Program-made: the position numbers and the translations under genes
In this document: in pieces, positions 56,250-64,000 of the stretch
How positions within the stretch are numbered: the stretch's first letter is position 1
Layout: every line of letters begins with the position of its first letter
Notes under the pieces: generated by a model
What the model saw: only the letters and a program-made list of their open reading frames with translations
Database searches by the model: none
Told to the model about the DNA's origin: nothing
Assembly (NCBI RefSeq): GCF_000154445.1
Contig: NZ_DS499567.1
Reading direction: 5' to 3' (one strand)
DNA length: 64,000 bases
Source of the DNA: Intestinibacter bartlettii
GTDB lineage: Bacteria > Bacillota > Clostridia > Peptostreptococcales > Peptostreptococcaceae

Positions 56250-56345
56250 AATTAATAATTTGATATACTGATTGACAAATAATTGTTAGAAGTACTATTA
56301 TTTAGTTAGTAGCAAATGCCAATAACAATTAAGGAGGAATCAGAA

Positions 56346-57203
56346 ATGTCAAACTGTGGATCATGTCCATCAAAAGGGGAATGTAACAAAGACCAACAAA
56401 GTTGTGGAATCCAAAACAATCCTCTAAACAAAATTAAAAAAATTATAGGAATAATGAGTGGTAAAGGTGGAGTAGGTAAATCTACTGTATCTGCACTTAT
56501 AGCTAGAAATTTAGCAAAACAAGGATACAAAGTAGGTGTTTTAGACGCTGATATAACAGGACCAAGTATACCAAGACTTTTAGGCGTTAAAGATGCAAAA
56601 GCAATGGGTGCACCAAACAACTGTATATATCCAGTTCAAAGCGCTGATGGAATAAAAGTAATGTCACTTAACTTATTATTAGAAGATGAAAACCAACCAG
56701 TAATATGGAGAGGTGCAATGATATCTAATACTGTAAAACAATTCTACACAGATGTAATCTGGGGCGAATTAGATTACTTATTAATAGATATGCCTCCAGG
56801 AACTGGGGACGTAGCATTAACAGTTATGCAATCAATTCCAATAAACGGAATAGTTATGGTTTCAGTACCACAAGATATGGTATCTATGATAGTTGCAAAA
56901 GCTGTAAATATGGTTAAAAAATTAAATATAGAAATAATAGGTCTAGTTGAAAATATGAGTTATATTGTCTGTCCAGACTGTGGCAAGAAAATACAAATAT
57001 TCAACGGAAGTGATACAACTAAATTATTAGATGACTTACAATTAAACTTACTTGGGACATTACCTATGAATGCTGGATTAGGAAATGTATCTGTCGGAGT
57101 ATACAAAGATGGAGATGAAGAAGTAGAAGGATTATTCAATCCTATAGTTATCAACTTATTAAACTCTTTAAAAGAAATAGAAGCAAAAAAAACACAGGCT
57201 TAA
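56346..57203 (+). CDS. Mrp/ApbC-family Fe-S carrier ATPase
   Basis: A 285-residue P-loop ATPase that carries and inserts [4Fe-4S] clusters (Mrp/NBP35 family). The N-terminus has a cysteine cluster (CGSCPSKGECNKDQQSCG) as in Nbp35-type proteins. The deviant Walker A is MSGKGGVGKST, the Walker B-like region is LLIDMPPGTGD, and a cluster-bridging CxxC is in CPDCG. The chosen Met lies after AAGGAGG. It precedes a DUF134 gene, a common clostridial neighbour. A strong terminator lies between them. Confidence 0.92.
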   Translation: MSNCGSCPSKGECNKDQQSCGIQNNPLNKIKKIIGIMSGKGGVGKSTVSALIARNLAKQGYKVGVLDADITGPSIPRLLGVKDAKAMGAPNNCIYPVQSADGIKVMSLNLLLEDENQPVIWRGAMISNTVKQFYTDVIWGELDYLLIDMPPGTGDVALTVMQSIPINGIVMVSVPQDMVSMIVAKAVNMVKKLNIEIIGLVENMSYIVCPDCGKKIQIFNGSDTTKLLDDLQLNLLGTLPMNAGLGNVSVGVYKDGDEEVEGLFNPIVINLLNSLKEIEAKKTQA

Positions 57204-57217
57204 TATAAACAGTATAT

Positions 57218-57266
57218 GAAAGAAATTATATTTATCTATAGTTTTAGATGAATATAATTTCTTTTT
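57218..57266 (+). terminator. Terminator after the Mrp gene
   Basis: AAAGAAATTATATTtATCTA pairs with tAGATgAATATAATTTCTTT, followed by TT. Confidence 0.8.
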
Positions 57267-57324
57267 GATTATACAATATAGTAATAAGTATAATTTAATC
57301 TGGTAAATGTAGGAGGGGTTTAAA

Positions 57325-57762
57325 ATGGCAAGGCCTACAAAATACAGAACAGTAGAATTTTTTCCAGAAGGAAATTATTTTGTTCCATTAGGAAAAAAAG
57401 AATGTGAACTTGAAGAAGTAGAGTTAAAAGTAGAAGAATTAGAAGCAATCCGTTTAAAAGATATCGAAGGGCTTACACAAGAAGAATGTGCAAAGAAGAT
57501 GGAAATATCACGCCAAACTTTTCAAAACATAATCGAAAGCGGACGAAAGAAAATTGCAATAGCACTTACACAAGGTAAGGCAATCAAAATCGCAGGCGGT
57601 CATTATACAACAAGATTTTGTAAATTTAGATGTGCAAAATGCGGATATATCTACACTGTAAAATACGAGCAAGACAAAATAATATGTCCAAAATGCTCTT
57701 CAACAGAAGTTATGTGCAACAAAAAAGAAAGCTTTTGTAAAAAATGGTGTTGCAAAAAATAA
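57325..57762 (+). CDS. DUF134 domain-containing protein
   Basis: A 145-residue protein of the DUF134/UPF0251 family. It has a helix-turn-helix of sigma-factor region 4 type (about residues 40-85; LTQEECAKKMEISRQTFQNIIESGRKKIA). A Cys-rich C-terminal part follows with CKFRCAKCG, CPKCSS and CNKKESFCKKWCCKK, which should bind zinc or an Fe-S cluster. The N-terminal MARPTKYR is diagnostic. It is a predicted DNA-binding regulator, often found near Mrp or dinitrogenase-cofactor proteins; targets unknown. AGGAGGGG precedes the ATG. Confidence 0.9.
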   Translation: MARPTKYRTVEFFPEGNYFVPLGKKECELEEVELKVEELEAIRLKDIEGLTQEECAKKMEISRQTFQNIIESGRKKIAIALTQGKAIKIAGGHYTTRFCKFRCAKCGYIYTVKYEQDKIICPKCSSTEVMCNKKESFCKKWCCKK

Positions 57763-57838
57763 GGTGTTTATTCTGTAGTACTTAGAAAACATATAATATT
57801 GACTTCATCGATAAATTTTGATATTATTAGAAATAATA

Positions 57839-57872
57839 TGAAAAGCTCTGGTTTTATATCAGGGCTTTTTGT
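57839..57872 (+). terminator. Terminator after the DUF134 gene
   Basis: AAAAGCtCTG pairs with CAGgGCTTTT, followed by a short T-run. Confidence 0.75.
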
Positions 57873-57888
57873 TTAGGAGATGAAAATA

Positions 57889-58080
57889 TTGATATTAGAT
57901 ATACTTATATTTACAGTCGATTTTATCTTATTCGTATATTTCACTAAAGTCGGGCTAAAAACAACAGATATGACGACAAGACTTATTTGCTGCGTGGCTA
58001 TGACTTATGAAATATATTTAATGATGAGATTTTTTAAAGCGTTAAAATTAAAAATGAAAGAACAAAAGGATCTGAAATAA
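57889..58080 (+). CDS. Small membrane protein
   Basis: About 63 residues with two membrane helices (ILDILIFTVDFILFVYF and ICCVAMTYEIYLMMRFF) and a basic C-terminus. I favour a TTG start at 57889, nine bases after AGGAG; the ATG at 57880 touches that site and would leave no spacing. No family recognised. It is flanked by two terminators, so it is a separate unit or reads through from DUF134. Confidence 0.6.
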   Translation: MILDILIFTVDFILFVYFTKVGLKTTDMTTRLICCVAMTYEIYLMMRFFKALKLKMKEQKDLK

Positions 58081-58104
58081 ATAATTTATTCAGATCCTTT
58101 TTTA
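58064..58104 (+). terminator. Terminator after the small membrane gene
   Basis: AAAGGATCTGAA pairs with TTCAGATCCTTT around a roughly 14-base loop, followed by Ts. Confidence 0.85.
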
Positions 58105-58275
58105 TTATGAGCAATTTATAATATTTTAGAGTTTATGGTGAATTTATATATGATAAAGTATTTGATTATATAAATACTTAAAAAAATTATAAATTTGTTG
58201 TTATGGTTGGAAAAATATGCTAAAATTAAGTGTAAGTTTAAATATTAATACAATATTAAATTTAAAATATAGTAG

Positions 58276-60156
58276 GTGGGGAACTACGGAAATAAAAAAA
58301 CAGATTACACTTATGATTTTAAAGGAAATATAACTTCTATGATTGATTATAAATTCGATGGAAATGATTCTATTTCTTATCATTATACATATTATGAATA
58401 TGATTTAAATGGTAAAATGACAGGATATTCAGAGATAAATGCATCTTCTAAACCATCTGATGGAGCTATCAATAATCATAAATTAGTTTATAAATATGAT
58501 GTAGAAGGAAATATAACTGAAATTGTTTATCCAACTTCATTAAATGACGGGATTACATCAATCAAGTTTGAATATAATGAATACAATTGGATTACTGGAA
58601 TTAAAGCAAAAATTAATAGCGTATATAAAGAATTAAGAGATTATATTTACAATAGTGATGGAACGATAAATAATATAAAAGATTATACTTACGATACAAA
58701 TAGCAATGTAAATGGTTATATTTTGAAAAAATATACTTATGACAATTTAGGTAGAGTAAGTTCTATGAAGTACTATAATAGTGATTCAGATACTGTAAAA
58801 GAATCATATACTTATACTTATGATAAAAATTCAAATATAAAATCAGAGAGTATTGTAAATAATTATCCAACAAAAGATAGCGATAAAGTAGACGAAAAGA
58901 GATCATATGAATACGATAAATTAAATAGACTTATAAATTCTGATATAGTTAATAATAAGACTAATAAAACTGAAAGCTATGCTTATGAATACGACAAAGT
59001 TGGAAATATGATATCAAAATCAAATATATTGAGTGATACAAATAATATAACAGATTACACTTATAACGATTTAAACCAATTAGTATCTTCAGAAACATCG
59101 AATTTATCAACTGGAAAAACTACTTCTAAGAAAACTTATTCTTATGATGAAAACGGAAACAATATCAAGGAAGTAGATAGTATTAAAAATATTACAAAAG
59201 AAATGACTTATGATGTTGATAATAGACTGGATACTTATACACAAACTGAAAATAATAAAACAACAACACAAAGTAATTTATATAATGGCGATGGTCAAAG
59301 AATTCAAAAGAGCGAAGGAGATAATTCTATAAACTATTATTATCAAAATGGAAGTGTTTTATACACAACAGATAAAGATGAAAAGAAAACAAGTCATAAC
59401 TTTGTAGGACTTGAAGGAAATATAATTTCTACTATGAGATATGATTTAACAGGACTTGAATATTATGTCTATAATAAAGATATAAAAGGTAGTACAACAA
59501 ATATTATTGATAATAATAAAAATGCTAAAATAAGTTATAAATATTCTGATTTTGGAGAAACAGAAGAATTTGGTGGTATAGATTTCTATAATGAAATAGC
59601 TTATACTGGCGGGATTTATGATCAAAGTACATCATTATATTATTTAAATGCAAGATATTATAATCCAGAGGATGCTAGATTTATTACACAAGATACTTAT
59701 AGAGGAGAAATTAATGAACCAAGCAGTTTACATTTATATGCTTATTGTGCAAATAATCCTATTAATTATATAGATCCTTCAGGACATTCATATATTGAAG
59801 GGAAAAAATATTTAAGTAAATGTTATTCAAAATGGATAGGAGCAATTCCTTATGATCCACCAGTAAAAATTTATGTTCAATTTAAATTTACTGTAACTAA
59901 AAAAAATAAAAAAGATCAATTTAAAAAAATAACAGATAAGAAAAGCTGGATTTCTGGATTGTATTTTCCGGTATCATTTTCTTGGAAACAAAAGAATATT
60001 AGTCATGAGTTTAATTCAAATAAAACAACAGCATATATTAAAGTTGTAGGAGTTATGACTGGATATTTTGCAATAAATAATGAATATAATCCAATTAAAT
60101 TAAGTTTAACTTCTGTTTATAATTTTACATCAAATGTAAAAACTGCAAAAATTTAA
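58276..60156 (+). pseudogene. Truncated Rhs/YD-repeat protein with C-terminal tip 1
   Basis: A 626-residue frame made mostly of YD repeats (KYTYDNLGRV, YTYDKNSNI, YSYDENGNN), followed by the Rhs core ending in LYYLNARYYNPEDARFITQD and YAYCANNPINYIDPSGH (about 59787). The last 122 residues form a unique tip with no recognised domain. The first possible start is a GTG straight after an in-frame TAG and without a ribosome site, and the coding begins in mid-repeat. The normal N-terminal secretion part is therefore absent. I read it as a displaced 3' piece of an Rhs/WapA toxin that could be recombined onto a full-length gene elsewhere. Confidence 0.75.
59129..59787 (+). repeat. Rhs core repeat, copy 1
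   Basis: About 660 bases that recur, nearly identical and without length change, at 60503-61161 (offset 1,374). Sequence similarity stops exactly after the PSGH motif, where the variable tips begin. The upstream part (59083-59151) recurs at 63932-64000. Confidence 0.85.
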
Positions 60157-60181
60157 ATAGTAGTAGAAAGGAAATTTATAT

Positions 60182-60304
60182 ATGAATTCTCAAATGATTT
60201 TATCTATAAGTTATATAATATCGTGGATATTATTTCTTTTAATTATTTTCTTATTATATAAACTTTTTAAATTTATATTATCTAAAATAGGAAAAAGAAA
60301 ATAA
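60182..60304 (+). CDS. 40-residue membrane peptide
   Basis: A short gene starting MNSQMILSIS with one long hydrophobic helix (ISWILFLLIIFLLYKLFKFIL) and a basic end (GKRK). GAAAGGAAA precedes the ATG. It directly follows the first Rhs tip, where the immunity gene of a toxin cassette is usually found, but it is shorter than most immunity proteins. It could instead be an unrelated small membrane peptide. Confidence 0.5.
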   Translation: MNSQMILSISYIISWILFLLIIFLLYKLFKFILSKIGKRK

Positions 60305-60502
60305 TACTATATTGTAAAACGAAATATTATTTTATTGTTGGTGGAGCAGGAATATCCACAAACACCTTCATAAAATTATGATAGAGTACATTATAAAAAG
60401 TGATAACTAATCTAAAAAAATTTTTTACATAGTACTAAATATTAAAAAGAGTTTTGTTCATTGTATAAGTCAAAAATAATATTATTAATTGTTAACAAAA
60501 GC

Positions 60503-61752
60503 AAAAAACTTACTCTTATGATGAAAATGGAAACAATATCAAGGAAGTAGATAGTATTAAAAATATTACCAAAGAAATGACTTATGATGTTGATAATAGA
60601 ATGGATACTTATACACAAACTGAAAATAATAAAACGACAACACAAAGTAATTTATATAATGGCGATGGTCAAAGAATACAAAAGACTGAAGGAGATAATT
60701 CTATAAATTATTATTATCAAAATGGAAATGTTTTATACACAACAGATAAAGATGAAAAGAAAACAAGTCATAATTTTGTAGGACTTGAAGGAAATACAAT
60801 TTCTACAATGAGATATAATATATCAGGACTTGAATATTATGTCTACAACAAAGATGTAAAAGGTAGTACAACAAATATTGTTGATAATAATAAAAATGCT
60901 AAAATAAGTTATAAGTATTCAGATTTTGGAGAAACAGAAGAATTTGGTGATACTGACTTTTATAATGAAATAGCTTATACTGGTGGTATATATGATGAAA
61001 GTACATCATTATATTATCTAAATGCAAGATATTATAATCCAGAAGATGCAAGATTTATAACGCAAGATACTTATAGAGTTCAAAGTGATGAATCTACTAG
61101 TTTACATTTATATGCTTATTGTGCTAATGATCCTATAAATTATATAGATCCATCAGGACACAGTAAATGGAGATATGGTGGATATGGAATTCAAGTTGCC
61201 ATAAGTATACCATTTATTGATTTAGCATTAGATATTGTTTGGTTTAGTAGGAATGTGAAAGGATTTAATACATCTTCACCATATAAAGCACATGCTTATA
61301 TATGCGCTTCTGGTGGAGGAATTAATAAAAATGATGTACTTGAAAAAATAATAAAAAATCCTAGCTCATTAATGAAACCATCATCAGTTAAAAATTTATT
61401 AAAGAAATTCCCTAAAATTAATAAGGTAATTAGTAGAGTAGGTATTTCATTGTATTATTTTCATTTTGGAATAAATAAAAGTTATAAGACATATAAAGAT
61501 TATCAAGGTTTAGGTGGGGCGGTTAATGCTACATTTTTACATGCGAGTGCTTTTGGGGCAATAGCAAATGGACAAATAACGGCAGGGATAGGAGTTTCAA
61601 CTTCAACATTTGGATTATCATTTAGTTTTTCAAAATCTGTTTTTCATGAGGGTTTAACTAGAAATGCGAGAAGTATTGGTAAAACAATTATGAATTATAT
61701 ATCTAAACAAAGTGAAAAACAATGGAAAAAATATTATAATAAGCATAAATAA
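60503..61752 (+). pseudogene. Orphan Rhs core copy 2 with C-terminal tip 2
   Basis: The reading frame enters at about 60505 within the Rhs core (TYSYDENGNN) with no start codon or ribosome site; the first Met is internal (60577). The core runs to PSGH at about 61161. The tip (about 196 residues) differs wholly from copy 1. It has hydrophobic stretches (IQVAISIPFIDLALDIVWF), a Gly/Ala/Ser-rich segment (GQITAGIGVSTSTFGLSFSFSK) and a basic end (KQWKKYYNKHK). A membrane-active toxin is possible but unproven. A likely partner gene follows after 11 bases. Cassettes of this type are known to replace the tip of a complete Rhs protein by recombination. Confidence 0.75.
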
Positions 61753-61763
61753 AAGGAGAAAAA

Positions 61764-62444
61764 ATGTATAATACATTGTATGAGATAACAAGAAATAGTT
61801 ATTTAAAAAATATTTTTATTAGTGGAGAAAAAATATTTTTTATTGGTTTTATAGTATTTGTTTGTATTGTATTTTATTTAAACTATTCTTTAAAAAAACT
61901 TTGTAAAGAAGAAAACATACCAATTCAAGAATTAAAAGAAGATGAAATTTATAAAAAAATAAGATTATTAAAATATATTTCAATTGTTTTATTACCTATT
62001 TTTGTAATACTTTGTATATCTTCAATACCTGAAGATATAGCTGTTCGTGATTATGTTTATAATCAATATAAATCAGGTAATTTCCATGTAGCAGAAGGAA
62101 AAGTAGAAAAATATGAAGTATATTACACAGGTAAAAATAATACTGATTTTAGAAATGTAAAATTTGAAATAGATGGAATAAAATTTGATTTAAATAATAC
62201 ATATAATTTTGGATATAATGAAACGAGTACAGCTAATTGTTTGATAAAAAGTAATGGTCAAAATATAAAAATAACATATTTATTAGAAGATGATTTTGAT
62301 CCAAATTTTGGGAGAAAAAGTAATAAATATGAATCTTATGACGAATATATTAAAAATGGTGAAACAGGCTTTCTTTCTCCAATATCAATATTATTTGATG
62401 AAGATACTAAGATAGCAATAGTTAAAATAGAGGAGTATAAATAA
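61764..62444 (+). CDS. Membrane protein, candidate immunity to Rhs tip 2
   Basis: A 226-residue protein with two membrane helices (about residues 21-41 and 70-90) and an extracytoplasmic beta-rich C-terminal domain of about 130 residues. AAAGGAG precedes the ATG, 11 bases after the Rhs tip stop codon, which is the normal spacing of an immunity gene. No known family recognised. Two hairpin terminators follow. The immunity role is inferred only from position and membrane location. Confidence 0.65.
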   Translation: MYNTLYEITRNSYLKNIFISGEKIFFIGFIVFVCIVFYLNYSLKKLCKEENIPIQELKEDEIYKKIRLLKYISIVLLPIFVILCISSIPEDIAVRDYVYNQYKSGNFHVAEGKVEKYEVYYTGKNNTDFRNVKFEIDGIKFDLNNTYNFGYNETSTANCLIKSNGQNIKITYLLEDDFDPNFGRKSNKYESYDEYIKNGETGFLSPISILFDEDTKIAIVKIEEYK

Positions 62445-62510
62445 AATTCTAATTATGATATAAATTATGTGAATACTAGTTGTTATTTTTCTCAAATAAT
62501 GATTATATAC

Positions 62511-62650
62511 TACATTTTACCTTCATGCTTATGCATGGGGTAAAATGTTTTAAAAAATATAGCTTATAAGCAAGACAATAAACAATGGAATGCTCATAGT
62601 TTTTTAGAGTGGGTACATCTACCATATGTATAGGTAGAAGGTTTTTTATG
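62511..62650 (+). terminator. Two hairpins closing the second Rhs cassette
   Basis: The first stem is ACATTTTACC/GGTAAAATGT (about 62512-62549) with inner ATGC/GCAT and trailing T-rich sequence; the second is TCTACC/GGTAGA plus T6 (about 62628-62648). Between them an open stretch encodes NIAYKQDNKQWNAHSF and more without a start, perhaps a gene remnant. The rest of 62445-62767 holds nothing recognisable. Confidence 0.6.
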
Positions 62651-62767
62651 TGTATGATAGAATAAAAGTGTATCTGAAAAATTCAACGCACTCCATATAA
62701 AACTCATTCTTTTTTTGGATCAAAAGTAAACTAGTTTTTTATAACTTAAAAAGGAGAGAAACATAAA

Positions 62768-63772
62768 GTGAATGACTATAATATTAGTAATTATGAAAAA
62801 TATTTAATTAAAAATAAAAAAGATACAAAATCGGATGATTTATTTCAATGTATACAAGAATATTCATCTATTAAGAATAATTCAAAAGCAAATTTTAATA
62901 ATATTAAAATATTGGATATGGAATTATTAGAGGGTGATATGTTTTTTAATGAAGTCGATTTAATTTTAAGTTATAAAGAAAATCAACAATTGAAATATAT
63001 ACATTTTGAATTTAAAAAAATAATGTATTATGATATAGGAGGCAATTTTAATCATTGTGAAAAAATCGATATTGAGAGATTAAAAGAAGGATTTAGAATA
63101 AACTTTATTAATAAGAGAAAAAATAAAAAGTGTATGATAAGTGATTTTCTTGAAATAGAAGCTAAAGAATTAATCATTAAAGATATAAATAAAAATGAAT
63201 TTTTGGAAATTAAATCTAAATATCCTTTGAATCTTGTAAAATTAACAAAGCAAGAAGTTATGTATGATCTTATATATAAATTTAAACAATACTTTAATAC
63301 TTCCTATGAAAAAGCTTATGAAATTTATAATACTTCATATAAATTAAATGGTTTAGGGACTATAATCTATGATGGAAATCTTAAAAAAATTAATGAATTA
63401 AATTTATCTCAAAATAAAAAAGTATTTTTAAATAAAATATTAGATTTGTTGTTGTATTCTCTGATTTATGATTTTGGAAAAACATATAAAGAAAGTGAAT
63501 TTTATATATGTGTTCGCCCAGAAGGTGGTAACTATCAAATACTTCAAATTAAATTTATAAATTTGCAAAGTGTTCAATTTGATGTGACTGATATTTTTGA
63601 AATAAGACACGATAATAAAATACAAAATATTTATATAAATTTAAATAATGAAAATTTATTTGAATTAGTTTTAAATGTAGATGATGGATTTATTAAAATA
63701 AAATTTGAAGATGTAATTATAGAGTGTTTAAAACCTTATGGAGGAGCTCAAAAAGGGCTCTTGGTATATTAA
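62768..63772 (+). CDS. Hypothetical protein in the Rhs cassette array
   Basis: A 334-residue soluble protein that I do not recognise. It starts at GTG, about ten bases after AAGGAGAG. It has alternating helices and strands, no signal peptide, no membrane segment and no evident catalytic motif. The C-terminal half (FYICVRPEGGNYQILQIKF, VTDIFEIRHD) looks like a mixed beta domain. It lies between the second cassette and the third core copy, so it may be an immunity protein of a decayed cassette or an unrelated passenger. Very AT-rich like the rest of the array. Confidence 0.6.
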   Translation: MNDYNISNYEKYLIKNKKDTKSDDLFQCIQEYSSIKNNSKANFNNIKILDMELLEGDMFFNEVDLILSYKENQQLKYIHFEFKKIMYYDIGGNFNHCEKIDIERLKEGFRINFINKRKNKKCMISDFLEIEAKELIIKDINKNEFLEIKSKYPLNLVKLTKQEVMYDLIYKFKQYFNTSYEKAYEIYNTSYKLNGLGTIIYDGNLKKINELNLSQNKKVFLNKILDLLLYSLIYDFGKTYKESEFYICVRPEGGNYQILQIKFINLQSVQFDVTDIFEIRHDNKIQNIYINLNNENLFELVLNVDDGFIKIKFEDVIIECLKPYGGAQKGLLVY

Positions 63773-63931
63773 AATAAAAAAATTTGATTCATTGTAAAAT
63801 GAAATTGAACTAAAAAAATATCCATAGTAAGATATCCTGTGTTATTATTTAATCACCACAAAAAAATAAAGAAAGAATAAAAATTACTATGGATAAAAAA
63901 CAATAAAATAAGTTACGTGACATATAAGTTA

Positions 63932-64000
63932 AAATCTTCAGAAACATCAAATTTATCAACTGGAAAAACTACTTCTAAGAAAACTTATTCTTATGATGAA
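63932..64000 (+). repeat. Rhs core repeat, copy 3 (runs off window)
   Basis: Bases 63932-64000 match 59083-59151 nearly exactly, within the YD-repeat coding part (SETSNLSTGKTTSKKTYSYDE). No start codon precedes it, so a third displaced Rhs cassette begins here and continues beyond the window. Confidence 0.8.

Noticed and set aside
1..64000. CRISPR arrays, insertion sequences, integrases, rRNA or tRNA genes
   Set aside because: None was seen on either strand; the only sizeable repeats are the Rhs core copies.

Overview
The window is AT-rich DNA from an anaerobic, low-GC Gram-positive bacterium. It fits a member of the Clostridia, most likely Peptostreptococcaceae or a close relative. The support is strong AGGAGG-type ribosome sites, a clostridial glgB-C-D-A-P glycogen cluster, hybrid-cluster protein, a GlgD-type pyrophosphorylase subunit, a guanine-class purine riboswitch and a TPP riboswitch. 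The taxonomic call is inference; there is no rRNA or tRNA gene in the window.

Layout. 1-2.2 kb: the end of a YfcC-type carrier plus an M20 amidohydrolase. 2.4-6 kb: a membrane-anchored polysaccharide deacetylase followed by a histidine kinase, a small extracytoplasmic protein and a response regulator. 6.2-8.7 kb: surE, then a ferredoxin/membrane Fe-S pair and a Crp/Fnr regulator with matching putative operators. 8.9-12.4 kb: a response regulator, a BcrA-like ABC transporter and a histidine kinase, resembling an antimicrobial-peptide detoxification module. 12.6-14 kb: a purine riboswitch whose terminator competes with the aptamer, in front of guanine deaminase. 14.2-21.7 kb: a lipoprotein, hcp, an MBL-fold hydrolase, an autoregulated MarR-MATE operon, a TSUP transporter and a 5'-truncated Fe-S membrane protein.

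21.9-27.5 kb is the most unusual segment. A roughly 1,168-residue SF2 helicase with a C-terminal PD-(D/E)xK-like nuclease motif, interrupted by two frameshifts in A-runs, overlaps a 695-residue protein I cannot assign. It looks like a defence-type module and is the best candidate for a poorly described system. 27.6-30.2 kb: a YtcJ-like amidohydrolase and a nitrilase. 30.4-42.9 kb: mostly housekeeping genes (small alarmone synthetase, Bax-inhibitor family, thiC with TPP riboswitch, an XRE/ABC operon, dapA, NifU-like, NAD(P)HX repair, NfeD and SPFH).

43.1-53.7 kb: a complete glycogen synthesis and breakdown cluster, in which glgB appears to start at an ATT codon. 53.7-58.1 kb: ssb, a frameshifted PAS histidine kinase, an Mrp/ApbC ATPase and a DUF134 protein. 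58.2-64 kb: an array of displaced Rhs/YD-repeat C-terminal cassettes. Three partial copies of the same core are each followed by different tips and small genes that may encode immunity proteins, and the array runs off the right edge.
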